Shown: in pieces, positions 26,050 to 34,595 of the stretch
How positions within the stretch are numbered: the stretch's first letter is position 1
Layout: each line of letters begins with the position of its first letter
From: Candidatus Lutacidiplasma silvani
GTDB taxonomy: Archaea; Thermoplasmatota; Thermoplasmata; Lutacidiplasmatales; UBA184
Length of the DNA: 64,000 nt
Direction: 5' to 3'
Assembly: GCA_022750295.1 (NCBI GenBank)
Contig: JAKIVZ010000006.1
Location: 54,050 to 118,049 of the forward strand
Translations under genes and position numbers: made by a program
Notes under the pieces: generated by a model
What the model saw: only the letters and a program-made list of their open reading frames with translations
What the model was told of the DNA's origin: nothing
Database searches by the model: none

Positions 26050-28413
26050 TCACGGCAGTCGTCGCAGGCCCTCGAGCTTCATCCGCTGCTCGAGGGAGGC
26101 GATGGTGCGGATCGTCGGGACGACCGTGTCCGCGTTCAGGCTGATCGAGTCGATCCCCTGCCGCACGAGGAACTCGGCGAACTCGGGGTAGACGCTCGGG
26201 CCCTGCCCGCAGATCCCGACGGTCCGGCCCTCGGCGTGGGCCCCCTCGATGAGGAGCTCGATCGCCCGCTTGACGGCCGGGTCGCGCTCGTCGAAGTAGC
26301 CCATCCGCCCGAGCGTCTCCGAGTCGCGGTCGGCGCCGAGGACGAGCTGCGTGAGGTCGTTCGAGCCGATCGAGAACCCGTCGCAGTGGTGGGAGAACTC
26401 CCGGGCGAGGAGGACCGTCGAGGGGACCTCCGCCATCAGGTAGAGCTGGAAGTCGCGCGAGCGCTTCAGGCCCTTGTCGCGCATCATCTCGGCGATCTCC
26501 TCGAGCTCCCAGGTGTTGCGGACGAACGGCAGCATCACCATCGCGTTCTTCAGGCCCTTCTCGGTGCGGACCTTCTGGATCGCCTCGAGCTCGCAGAGGA
26601 ACGCCGGCTTGTAGACCGGGGAGATGTACCGGGAGCATCCCCGCCAGCCGATCATCGGGTTCTCCTCCTTCGGCTCGAACTCCTCGCCGCCCGGCATCCC
26701 GCGATATTCGTTCGTCTTGAAGTCGGAGGTCCGGATGATCACCGGGCGGGGGTGGAACGCCTGGCAGACCCGGGCGATCCCCTCGGTGAGCCGCTCGATC
26801 AGCTGGTCGCGCTTCCCCTGCTTCAGCAAGGCGAGCGGATGGTCGCGGACGTGGGCGGTGAAGATGAACTCGATCCGCATGAGGCCCACCCCGTTCACGG
26901 GGAGCCGGGCGTATTCGGCGGCCTTCTCCGGAACGCCGACGTTGACGTAGATCTTGGTCGCGGTCACCGGGACATGCCCGTGGCCGTCGCCGCCGCCGGA
27001 ACTCGCGGCCGCCGCCGCGGCCGCCGCCTCGGGGGCCGCCTCCGTGGCGACCTCGAGTCCGCGGTAGACCGATCCGGTCTTGCCGTTGACGCTGACCGGC
27101 TCGCCGTCCGAGATGGTCTTCGTGGCCGTCCGTGTCCCGACCACGCAGGGTACGCCCAACTCGCGGGAGACGATCGCCGCGTGGCAGGTCATCCCGCCCT
27201 CGTCGGTCACGATGGCCGCCGCCTGCGCCATCGCCGGAACCATGTCCGGCGTGGTCATCGTCGTGACGAGGACCTCCCCGGACTTCAGTTTGTCCATTTC
27301 GGCGGCGGTCCGCAAGAGCCGCGCGGTGCCACCGGCGATGCCGGGGCTCGCGCCGAAACCGCGCACGATCGGCTCGGGGCCGACTGAGGACTTCTCTTCT
27401 TTCGCCACCGGAGACCTCGAAACGTTGTTGTGGGTCGGAGTCCCCGGGGCCGGAGCCGCGGGGATCGTCGTGATCGGCCGGGCCTGCACGATGTAGAGCG
27501 ACCGGTCGTCGGCGCACCACTCCACGTCCATCGGCCGGCGGTAGTGCGACTCGATGACCTTCGCGAGCGAGGCGAGGCGGTGGATCCGCTCGTCGGAGAG
27601 CTTCTGGCGCTTCCGGTCGACCTCGGCGAGGTCGACCTTCACGTTCCCTCCGCCCTCGGCCCGGACGAGCTGGAACGCCTGGTCGCTGAGCTGCTTCGCG
27701 ATGATCCGGTGGCTGGCGCCGTCCACGACGTAGTGGTCCGGCGTCACCTCGCCGCCGACGATCGCCTCGCCGAGGCCAAATCCGGCCTCAATGATCATGT
27801 GGTTCTCCCCGGTGTTCGGGTCCCGGGTGAACAGGATGCCGCTCACCACCGAGTCAACCATTTTCTGGACGAGGACGGCGAGCTGGACCGTCCGGTGGTC
27901 GAACCCCTTCCGGGTGCGGTAGAGCAGGACGCGCGCGGTGAACAGCGACCCCCAGCATTTGCGGATGTTGGAGAGGACCGACTCGGTCCCTTCGACGTTC
28001 AGATAGGTTTCCTGGAGGCCGGCGAACGAAGCCCCATCGAGGTCCTCGGCGGTCGCGGACGACCGGACGGCGACGAACCGGATCTTCTCGTCCGCGACGA
28101 ACTTCTCGTACGCGGTGACGATCTTCGCCTTGAGGTCGGGGGGGAACGCGGTCGACTCGAACCCCTCCCGGATCCGTCGGGAGGCGATATCGACGGTCTC
28201 GCTCCGCGCCGGGTCGATCGAAGCGAGCGCCTCCGGGATGATCGTCTTGAGAGGGGTCTGGTCGACGAACGACTGGTACGCCTCGGTGGTGACCACGATC
28301 CCCGGGGGGACCGGAAGTCCCTGCCGGACGACGTCGCCGAGCTTGCTCGCCTTGCCGCCCACGAGGGCCAGGTCGGAGTCGGAAACTTCGGTGAGGTTCA
28401 CGACGAGCGGCAT
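26050..28413 (-). CDS. ppsA: Phosphoenolpyruvate synthase
   Basis: A 787-aa enzyme converting pyruvate + ATP to PEP + AMP + Pi in gluconeogenesis. The N-terminal ATP-grasp part starts with LVGGKASKLGDVVRQGLPVP and includes VRSSATAEDLDGASFAGLQ. The swivelling phosphohistidine domain carries His411 in GGMTCHAAIVSRELG. The C-terminal PEP barrel has PVIIRTSDFKTNEYRG, SIGSNDLTQLVLGADRD and GICGQGPSVYPEF. An Ala/Gly/His-rich stretch (about residues 456-480) is inserted between the last two domains. The start is 7 bp after the trm5 stop, so it is the third gene of the apgM-trm5-ppsA operon. Confidence 0.96.
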   Translation of the reverse strand: MPLVVNLTEVSDSDLALVGGKASKLGDVVRQGLPVPPGIVVTTEAYQSFVDQTPLKTIIPEALASIDPARSETVDIASRRIREGFESTAFPPDLKAKIVTAYEKFVADEKIRFVAVRSSATAEDLDGASFAGLQETYLNVEGTESVLSNIRKCWGSLFTARVLLYRTRKGFDHRTVQLAVLVQKMVDSVVSGILFTRDPNTGENHMIIEAGFGLGEAIVGGEVTPDHYVVDGASHRIIAKQLSDQAFQLVRAEGGGNVKVDLAEVDRKRQKLSDERIHRLASLAKVIESHYRRPMDVEWCADDRSLYIVQARPITTIPAAPAPGTPTHNNVSRSPVAKEEKSSVGPEPIVRGFGASPGIAGGTARLLRTAAEMDKLKSGEVLVTTMTTPDMVPAMAQAAAIVTDEGGMTCHAAIVSRELGVPCVVGTRTATKTISDGEPVSVNGKTGSVYRGLEVATEAAPEAAAAAAAASSGGGDGHGHVPVTATKIYVNVGVPEKAAEYARLPVNGVGLMRIEFIFTAHVRDHPLALLKQGKRDQLIERLTEGIARVCQAFHPRPVIIRTSDFKTNEYRGMPGGEEFEPKEENPMIGWRGCSRYISPVYKPAFLCELEAIQKVRTEKGLKNAMVMLPFVRNTWELEEIAEMMRDKGLKRSRDFQLYLMAEVPSTVLLAREFSHHCDGFSIGSNDLTQLVLGADRDSETLGRMGYFDERDPAVKRAIELLIEGAHAEGRTVGICGQGPSVYPEFAEFLVRQGIDSISLNADTVVPTIRTIASLEQRMKLEGLRRLP

Positions 28414-28420
28414 CGGACCC

Positions 28421-29443
28421 CTACGAACGGCTCAGGCGGTACGCGACGAGGTCCTCGGTCGGCGAGTACGCGTGGACGATGTGGCATTCTGCCAGCGTCC
28501 AAGGGCCGTTCGCGCGTTCCGCGATCATGCTGAGAAGCTCCTCCGGTCGGCCGTCCGCCCTCGAGCGTTCGGTCACTTCGTAGAAGTGGAGCGTACCCCC
28601 GCGCGCCACCGTCGTTGCGACCGACGGTGCGTACTTAACCCCTCCGTGAGGAAGGTTGAGGATCGCGCGTTCGCACGTCCCGGCCGACGGGGCGAACGCC
28701 TCGATCGACCCGGTCACGACCCGGAACCGGTGGGCGGGGCCGGCCCTCCGAAGGTTCCGTTCGGCGAGCTCGGTGGCGAACGGGTTGAGGTCGACCGCGA
28801 CGACCTCTCGAGCGTGGGCCTCCCGGACGATCGCGGCGCCGAACGGGGCGACGCCGCACGCGAAATCGATGACTCGCTCGCCGGGGGTGACCTGGGACGC
28901 GACGTCCGCGTGCTCCCGGGCGAGGCGGGGGGAGAAGTACGCGCGCTCGAGGTCGACGTCGAGGGTGAGGCCGTTTTCCCGGTGGGTCGTGGTCCACGGG
29001 CCGCCCCCGGCCAATCGCTCGAGCCGACGGACCCGGGTCTCGCCGTGGACCCCGAGGTCGAGGCCCACGAGGCGAGCCCCCGGGACGAACGCGAGGAGCG
29101 ATTCGCCGACCGCCGGGCCATGGACCCGGAGAGGTTCCGGGATCCGGATCAGGACGATATCCCCAACGACGTCGAACGCCCTCGGCAGGGCGCGGCGGAC
29201 CTCCTCCGGCACGTCGAGCCCCTCGCGGTACGATGCCGGATCGTGCGGCGGAGGCTCCGCGAACTCCCGCTCTTCGATCCGCGCCGGCGGAATCGCGCGG
29301 GCCGGGGCCGCGAGGAGGGGGAAGAGCACCTCCGAACCGCTGTGCGCGACCGCGAGGTCCGCCCGGAGGAGGCCGTCGTGGGCGAGGGCCCGACGGACCA
29401 CCTCGGCCGATTCCCGCGGGACGACCGCCGCGAGCGACCTCAT
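28421..29443 (-). CDS. trm5: tRNA (guanine37-N1)-methyltransferase Trm5
   Basis: A 340-aa SAM enzyme that makes m1G37 next to the anticodon and prevents +1 frameshifting. Visible: GDIVLIRIPEPLR in the middle domain, LDVDLERAYFSPRLAREH, the SAM motif VIDFACGVAPFGAAIV, VVAVDLNPFATELAERNLRR and the Trm5-diagnostic NLPHGG near residue 265. The start is the ATG at 29443, which overlaps the apgM stop (ATGA); the longer upstream frame lies inside apgM. ppsA follows after 7 bp. Confidence 0.93.
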   Translation of the reverse strand: MRSLAAVVPRESAEVVRRALAHDGLLRADLAVAHSGSEVLFPLLAAPARAIPPARIEEREFAEPPPHDPASYREGLDVPEEVRRALPRAFDVVGDIVLIRIPEPLRVHGPAVGESLLAFVPGARLVGLDLGVHGETRVRRLERLAGGGPWTTTHRENGLTLDVDLERAYFSPRLAREHADVASQVTPGERVIDFACGVAPFGAAIVREAHAREVVAVDLNPFATELAERNLRRAGPAHRFRVVTGSIEAFAPSAGTCERAILNLPHGGVKYAPSVATTVARGGTLHFYEVTERSRADGRPEELLSMIAERANGPWTLAECHIVHAYSPTEDLVAYRLSRS

Positions 29444-30738
29444 CGGGGCGCCGGCGGGGAGCCGAGGAGGAGGTCCACCACCTCGACGCCCCGGTGGTCG
29501 CCGAGCGCCCCGCGAGCCGCGAGGGGCTCGCCGAACTTCCCCGACGGGGGCTGGGCAGGGACCCCGGCTCCGGCGAGGACGAACGGGACCGGGTCGTCCG
29601 AGTGGCCCTTCACGATGCACGGGGTCGCGTGATCCGCCGTGACCGCGACCCGGGTCGTCTCCCAATCGACCCCGGCGAGGAACGGACCGAAGAACGACCG
29701 GTCGAGCGCCTCGACCACGTCGCGCTTGGCCTTGGCGTCGCCGTCGTGCCCGGGTTCGTCCGGACCTTTGAGATGGACGTAGACGAACGGAACGACCCGG
29801 AGCGCGTCGAGCGTGACCATCGCTCGCTCTGCGAGCGCCGCGTCCCGGTCCCGGCCCATCGGCCCGACGAACTTGTCCCCGAGTCCCAGCGCCCGCGCAA
29901 TGCCCCGCTCGACCGGCATTTCCGTGACGGCGATTCCGGCCATCCCGTGCCGAGCCTCGAACGGGAGGGGGGGATGGTCGGAAACGCCTCCCGCATTCCG
30001 CACCAGAAGGGAATTGGCGACTTTCTGCCCGGCCAGCGCTCGGCGAGCGTTGACCGTGTGACCGGCCAAGACCGGACCGGCGCGCGCGAGGAACATATCG
30101 ACCGCCGTCGCGGTCCGCGCCGCCCCGGCGCTCGCGTCCAGAGGCCGTACGGGGAGCGGCCGGGGGTCGGAGACGGTGCGGGCCTGTCCCATCCCCCCGA
30201 CCTTCTCGTAGAACGGGTCGGAGTTGGAGATTTCCGAGGAAAGGAGACGCCCGTCGGTCGGGTGGAGCCAGAGGACGCCACGATGGCCGACGGTCGCCCG
30301 GACCTCGGCGCGGATCCCCTCATCGGCGAGGAGGTCGGCCCGGGTCAACGCCTCGGCGAGGGACCGGGATTGTTCCGTGCTCAGCGACCGGCCGACGCGC
30401 GAATCGAGGATCCCTCCGGTCCCGTCCGCCGTGGCGAAGTTCAGCCGGAGGGCGACGTCGCCCGCTGCGAGCTCGATTCCCACCCCGAGCGCCTCGAGAA
30501 CTCCGCGCCCGGGGGAGTCGGTGACGGGGTCGTAGCCCAGGAGTGCGAACACGCCGGCGTCCGACTCGGGGGCGACGCCGGGGCCGACGACGGTGACGCG
30601 ACCGATCGCCCCTCGGGCGACCAGCCCGTCCAGGTTCGGGGTCGCCGCGGATTCGACGGGGCTGACCCCCCCGGTATCCGGGTGCGGGCGGTCCCCCAAC
30701 CCATCGAGGATGATCAAGGCGAACCGCTCGGCCGCCAT
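29440..30738 (-). CDS. apgM: 2,3-bisphosphoglycerate-independent phosphoglycerate mutase, archaeal type
   Basis: A 432-aa alkaline-phosphatase-superfamily enzyme interconverting 3- and 2-phosphoglycerate. It has the metal-binding start ALIILDGLGDRPHPDTGG, the phosphoserine region APESDAGVFALLGYDP, and the C-terminal metal ligands in VAVTADHATPCIVKGHSDDP. This is the archaeal short-ApgM pattern rather than bacterial GpmI. The ATG at 30738 is 26 bp from a minus-strand TATA box (CCATATAAGG), so the mRNA is probably leaderless. It heads an operon with trm5 and ppsA, placing two gluconeogenic steps together. Confidence 0.95.
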   Translation of the reverse strand: MAAERFALIILDGLGDRPHPDTGGVSPVESAATPNLDGLVARGAIGRVTVVGPGVAPESDAGVFALLGYDPVTDSPGRGVLEALGVGIELAAGDVALRLNFATADGTGGILDSRVGRSLSTEQSRSLAEALTRADLLADEGIRAEVRATVGHRGVLWLHPTDGRLLSSEISNSDPFYEKVGGMGQARTVSDPRPLPVRPLDASAGAARTATAVDMFLARAGPVLAGHTVNARRALAGQKVANSLLVRNAGGVSDHPPLPFEARHGMAGIAVTEMPVERGIARALGLGDKFVGPMGRDRDAALAERAMVTLDALRVVPFVYVHLKGPDEPGHDGDAKAKRDVVEALDRSFFGPFLAGVDWETTRVAVTADHATPCIVKGHSDDPVPFVLAGAGVPAQPPSGKFGEPLAARGALGDHRGVEVVDLLLGSPPAPR

Positions 30739-30759
30739 CGTCGGAGCGACTCGCGGTTT

Positions 30760-30769
30760 CCTTATATGG
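30760..30769. promoter_or_regulatory. Single TATA box shared by divergent apgM and zinc-ribbon protein genes
   Basis: CCTTATATGG (plus) reads CCATATAAGG (minus). The whole intergenic gap is 55 bp and holds no other AT-rich element. The centre lies 26 bp from the apgM ATG (30738) and 29 bp from the GTG at 30794, so both could be leaderless transcripts from one box. Confidence 0.6.
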
Positions 30770-30793
30770 AGCGCCCCGCTCGGCTCGCAATCC

Positions 30794-31873
30794 GTGCAGC
30801 GGGCGGCCAGCCTTCGGGCGTTCGTTTCGACGCGCTACGGGAAGATCGCCCTCGTCGTCCTGACGGTGGCCACCCTCGCGGCGTCGTTCTACTACCTCGG
30901 GCCGTACTTCGCGATCCCGACGTTCCTGCTGTTCGGCATGGGGCTGCCGATCTACCTGGGCTGGAAGATCCCGCGGGAACTCGCGATCATGGGATTGGTC
31001 GCGATCGTCGTCACCGGTCCCATCGTGAACTACGGGCTCACCGCCCAGGTGATGGTCCCGAGCCCCTCGTACGCCTCGTCGACCGACGTGAACAACACCT
31101 CGAACGGGCAACCCGTCTTGACCAACGCCACGGCCAGTCCCTACAACGCCGCCGGGGGAACGAACTTCACGTTCTCCGTCGACCTGTACGCCAATCGGTT
31201 GCCGAGCAATTACCAACCCGACCTGCTCTGGGTCTACGTCAGCACCTGCCCGGGCGCGACGGGCCCCTCCTCCCCCTTCTGCGGCGCCGGCTACCCGTTC
31301 TACCCGGTCAACGAATCGGTCGTCAACGACACGGGTTCGCCGTCGGCGGTCGACTTCCATCTCGCCCTCCCTGGACCGAACGTCTGGTGGTGGCAGATGG
31401 GGCTCCTCGCCGACAAGACGACCCTCAACGTCTCCACCAACCAGACGAACACGACGTACGAGTGGATCTTCCTCGACGTCAACAACCCCTACGGGGCCGT
31501 CCAGGGACCGATCACCGGGACCTGGACCACGACGTACGACTTGCTCCTCTCGAACACCTGGATCAGCGTCCTGTTCTACCCGGGGCTGGTGTTCTTCGCG
31601 GCCCTGTTGATCTACGTCTATCTGAAGAACCGCGAAGCGAAGAAGAAGGCGCTCCGGGCCTCCACCAACGCGTCCACCATCCCGCCCACCTCCGGGGCTC
31701 CGCCGCCCGTCGGCGGCGCCGGGAGCGGGGCCACCGATGCGGCGCGCCGCCCCGAGGCCGCCTGTCCCAAGTGTGGCGCGGTCGTCTACCCCAAGGAAAC
31801 CCAGTGCTGGAAGTGCGGGGCCCCGCTCAGCGGCGGGGGTTCCCCACCTCCGCTTCCGTCGAACTCGGGCTGA
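30794..31873 (+). CDS. Membrane protein with ectodomain and C-terminal zinc ribbon
   Basis: A 359-aa protein with two or three N-terminal membrane helices (IALVVLTVATLAASFYYL; FAIPTFLLFGMGLPIYL; IMGLVAIVVTG) and an ectodomain of about 170 residues with NxS/T sequons. A further helix is near 255-280 (SVLFYPGLVFFAALLIYVYL). A Lys-rich stop-transfer follows, then a Pro/Gly linker and one zinc ribbon CPKCG...CWKCG near residues 323-345. The architecture repeats that of the 2386-5784 protein in miniature. The GTG at 30794 was chosen from TATA spacing; upstream codons in this frame lie inside apgM. The function is unknown. Confidence 0.8.
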   Translation: MQRAASLRAFVSTRYGKIALVVLTVATLAASFYYLGPYFAIPTFLLFGMGLPIYLGWKIPRELAIMGLVAIVVTGPIVNYGLTAQVMVPSPSYASSTDVNNTSNGQPVLTNATASPYNAAGGTNFTFSVDLYANRLPSNYQPDLLWVYVSTCPGATGPSSPFCGAGYPFYPVNESVVNDTGSPSAVDFHLALPGPNVWWWQMGLLADKTTLNVSTNQTNTTYEWIFLDVNNPYGAVQGPITGTWTTTYDLLLSNTWISVLFYPGLVFFAALLIYVYLKNREAKKKALRASTNASTIPPTSGAPPPVGGAGSGATDAARRPEAACPKCGAVVYPKETQCWKCGAPLSGGGSPPPLPSNSG

Positions 31874-32023
31874 GCGGCCGGGGCGACCCCTCCACCCGGC
31901 CCCCGACCCACGGCGCGTCGCCGAGGGGGCGCACGCGGTGGAAACTGGAGCTCGTCGGCGCCCCGGCGCTCGGAGTCGACCGCCCGGTCGGCCGTTCCGA
32001 GGACCAGGTTCGGCCGGGCGGGC

Positions 32024-34276
32024 CTACGTGAACGTCGTCGGGCGGTTGTAGTACGACAGCGGCTGCGCGTTGTTCTGGGCGAACATGTCGGTGTTCTCGG
32101 TCGTGAGGACGATCGACAGGGTGTAGCTGCCCGCGCCCGGGGCCGACCAGTTGAACGCGATCCAGGTCCAGTTGCCGAACGCCCCGACCACGCCCGCGCC
32201 CGTCACGAGCGCGCCCTGGAAGTACGCCGGGCTTCCGTTGACGTAGAGGGTCGCATACACCGCGCCCGCGGCCGGGCCGTTCGAGCGGACCGCCACGTAG
32301 AACTGCGACGCGAGGCCGTGCTTGAGCCCCTTCTGGACCGTCCCGGAGAGGCCGAAGTCGGGAAGGCCGCGGCCCGGATTCGCCGGGGTCGAGAGACCGC
32401 TGAGGAAGTTGACGGAGTTGTAGACGACGGAGCTGTCCGCCCCCGTCGCGGTGCCGTAGGTGTTGCCGTCCGGCGTCTTCGAGCTGAACAGCGCCGGATC
32501 GGTCGCGAGGATCTCCTGCTGGTGGTCGGTCGTGGTATTGGTGTAGACGCCGAGGATCTTGCCCGTGGAGTCTGCGAGCCACGTCTTGCCGGATGCCTGG
32601 GTCGTGAGGGCGAAGTACGGCTCGAACGCGGCCGACCCCGCGAACGTCTGGTTGAGCGAAAGCGGGCTCGGCATTCCGTTCGACCGCAGGGCCGGGTTCG
32701 CGCCCGAGGACGCCGTGTACGTCAGGGTCGTCGTCGTGGTGTGGGCCGTGGTGCACGTCCCGGAGGTCGCGAGCCCGAACATCGTCTGGAATGCGGCCGA
32801 GTAGCTCGTGCACGCCGTGGCGGTGAACGCGTTCGACCCCACGAGCCAGAAGTTCGTCGCCGTGGCGGCGGCCGTGATCTTCGCCTGCTCCGTCGAGCCG
32901 GGAGGGACGTCGGCGCACGTCAGGCCGGTCGCGCTCCCGAAGTCGATGATGACGACCTTGTACGCCTCGAAGGTCGTGGCCGCCGGGAGGACGGTGCCGC
33001 AGGGAACGGCCATCTCCGTGAACGGGAAGCCGGCGGAGGTGAGGGCCTGGGCGAGGTCGGCGCTCGTGTTCGAGACGGGATACGACGCGGCCGGATAGGC
33101 GTGGGCGACGAGCAGGATCTTGGGGTAGACGGTGATCGAGAACTCATCTTCGGCCGAGGCGCCCGTGATCGTCGCGAGCGCCTGGACCGGGGTGGTTCCG
33201 ACGGACGAGGGGGTCCACGTCTGGGTATAGACGCCCGAGGCCCCGGCGGTGAGCCCCTGCGACGACGGGGAACCCACGGTGTTCCCTCCGACGTAGAACT
33301 GGACGACGGCGGTCACCGGAGAGCCCCCGGTGTTGGTCACCGTGGCCTCCAGCTGGTCGGGGCGGCCCGTGACCGGGGCGGTGTTGTTCGCGGTGACCGA
33401 GACCTGGAGGACCGACGAGCTGCTGCCGGAGTTGGTGATGACCACGGGAATCGCGATCGAGTTCTGCTGGCGGCCCCCGGAAACGTTGAGGTTCGTCGCG
33501 TTCACGAAGACGTAGAACGTCCCGGCGGACGTCGAACCTCCCGCGAGGGTGTAGATGTAGAGGCCGGAGGTCGCGAGGTACGACATCTGGTAGATTCCCG
33601 AACCGGTCGTTCCTGGGATCCCGGAAACGTTGACGTAGACCGAGCCGGGGTTGACGTTCGAGTCGGTGATCCCGGCGTAGATGGTGAACGTCTGGCTGAC
33701 CCCGGGCTGGGTGGGGTTGATCCCCGCCTGGGAGAAGATGGGCGGCGTGGTCGTGTTCGACCCGGGGAGGGTAATCCGGAACAAGAGCTGGGAGTCCGAG
33801 ATGATCGAGATCGTGAGGTTGTCGGGGAGGAGGTCGAGGTTGTAGGTCGTGAGGTTCTCCGTCCAAGTCTGGCCGAGCGACCAGACGGTCGACCCGTTCA
33901 GGCCCGACGCGAGGGTGAACGGCGTGGTGAACTGGCTGGGGCGCCGTTCCGAGGCCAGATAGATCGCCGTCTGCGAGCTACTGACCCCGGCGATCGTCGG
34001 CCCGGCCAGATGGAGGACGCTCACATCGGCGATCTCGTTGCAGGAGGCGCCGCACGAAGCATAGGTCAGGGTGGCCGAGAACTGGTTCGCCGGCTGCGGC
34101 GGCGGGCGGGGGAATGTGTTGATGAAGATGAAGACCGATGCGAACAGGGTGACGGTGAGCGCCAGGAGCAGGATCGTGGCCACGACGTCGGAAACGCCCC
34201 GCCGTCCTCGGCGGAACGACGACGCGCGCAGGCGGTGCGATCGGGTGCGTCGACCGGGGGAAACGACTGCGGTCAC
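32024..34276 (-). CDS. Giant pilin-like surface protein
   Basis: About 750 aa from the GTG at 34276. A short basic leader ends RRG, then VSDVVATILLLALTVTLF starts the single hydrophobic helix. This is the archaeal type IV pilin/archaellin N-terminus, with likely prepilin-peptidase cleavage at Gly27/Val28. The rest is exported. Two Ig/CARDB-like beta domains (about 292-365 and 628-740) flank a Rossmann-like domain near 387-480 (KILLVAHAYPAASYPVS, then YKVVIIDFGSATGL). Ordinary pilins are far shorter. The open frame extends to an ATG at 34408 behind a TATA-like box (34441-34446), so that longer leader is an alternative. The function may be adhesion or surface structure. Confidence 0.75.
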   Translation of the reverse strand: MTAVVSPGRRTRSHRLRASSFRRGRRGVSDVVATILLLALTVTLFASVFIFINTFPRPPPQPANQFSATLTYASCGASCNEIADVSVLHLAGPTIAGVSSSQTAIYLASERRPSQFTTPFTLASGLNGSTVWSLGQTWTENLTTYNLDLLPDNLTISIISDSQLLFRITLPGSNTTTPPIFSQAGINPTQPGVSQTFTIYAGITDSNVNPGSVYVNVSGIPGTTGSGIYQMSYLATSGLYIYTLAGGSTSAGTFYVFVNATNLNVSGGRQQNSIAIPVVITNSGSSSSVLQVSVTANNTAPVTGRPDQLEATVTNTGGSPVTAVVQFYVGGNTVGSPSSQGLTAGASGVYTQTWTPSSVGTTPVQALATITGASAEDEFSITVYPKILLVAHAYPAASYPVSNTSADLAQALTSAGFPFTEMAVPCGTVLPAATTFEAYKVVIIDFGSATGLTCADVPPGSTEQAKITAAATATNFWLVGSNAFTATACTSYSAAFQTMFGLATSGTCTTAHTTTTTLTYTASSGANPALRSNGMPSPLSLNQTFAGSAAFEPYFALTTQASGKTWLADSTGKILGVYTNTTTDHQQEILATDPALFSSKTPDGNTYGTATGADSSVVYNSVNFLSGLSTPANPGRGLPDFGLSGTVQKGLKHGLASQFYVAVRSNGPAAGAVYATLYVNGSPAYFQGALVTGAGVVGAFGNWTWIAFNWSAPGAGSYTLSIVLTTENTDMFAQNNAQPLSYYNRPTTFT

Positions 34277-34440
34277 AAACCTCTCGGGGCGGGCGCCCCG
34301 GGTACTACTGGCGGGGACCCGTATTTGAACGTTGTCGCGAAGGCTCGTCGGAGGGCGCTCGGGGGCGCTGGCCATTGCGCATCCATGCGCGTGCATCGGG
34401 ATCGACATTTCGGGCGATTTCTCGCCCGTTTTCCGACCGG

Positions 34441-34446
34441 TTATAC
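34441..34446 (-). promoter_or_regulatory. TATA-like box upstream of the pilin-like gene
   Basis: On the minus strand, GTATAA, about 35 bp upstream of the ATG at 34408. It supports transcription from here whichever start codon is used. Confidence 0.4.
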
Positions 34447-34489
34447 GGACGACGTGGAGCGAATCCGGGGCTCCGGAACTCCGGAAAAT

Positions 34490-34500
34490 TTGTTCGACAA
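34490..34500. promoter_or_regulatory. Palindromic TTGT-TCG-ACAA site, candidate RHH operator
   Basis: TTGTTCGACAA is an inverted repeat with a 3-bp centre. Ten of its bases (TGTTCGACAA) recur at 34597-34606, at the start of the RHH gene, so the two copies flank the plus-strand TATA box at 34558-34566. Confidence 0.35.
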
Positions 34501-34509
34501 CGTCGGCCG
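34498..34509 (+). repeat. 12-bp direct repeat, copy 1
   Basis: CAACGTCGGCCG; an identical copy lies at 34544-34555. This copy overlaps the end of the TTGT-TCG-ACAA palindrome. Confidence 0.6.
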
Positions 34510-34543
34510 GCGCTCAGTGAAGTCGACATTCGGTTTTTCGTCG

Positions 34544-34555
34544 CAACGTCGGCCG
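34544..34555 (+). repeat. 12-bp direct repeat, copy 2, abutting the TATA box
   Basis: CAACGTCGGCCG, identical to 34498-34509 with 46 bp between starts. It ends 2 bp before the TATA element, where a bound protein would block or recruit TBP/TFB. Confidence 0.6.
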
Positions 34556-34557
34556 AT

Positions 34558-34566
34558 ACTATAAGT
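34558..34566 (+). promoter_or_regulatory. TATA box of the RHH-FtsZ-like operon
   Basis: ACTATAAGT, about 34 bp upstream of the GTG at 34596, predicting a leader of a few nucleotides. Confidence 0.6.
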
Positions 34567-34595
34567 AGAATGATTTTGCATAGGTCGCCCCAGCC

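Larger units (their letters stand above)
34277..34595. other. Divergent regulatory region between pilin-like gene and RHH-FtsZ-like operon
   Basis: A 319-bp segment clearly lower in GC than its surroundings. On the minus strand TATA-like elements lie at 34321-34327 and 34441-34446; on the plus strand at 34558-34566. It also holds a 12-bp direct repeat and a TTGT-TCG-ACAA palindrome, described separately. If the pilin-like gene starts at 34408, the non-coding part shrinks to 187 bp. Confidence 0.5.

Noticed and set aside
29233..32031. 932-aa plus-strand frame across trm5, apgM and the zinc-ribbon protein
   Set aside because: It runs antisense through two well-identified genes and lacks any recognisable domain.
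32318..34564. 748-aa plus-strand frame opposite the pilin-like protein
   Set aside because: Composition dominated by Arg/Gly/Glu, no motifs; the minus frame has a pilin signal and ordered domains.
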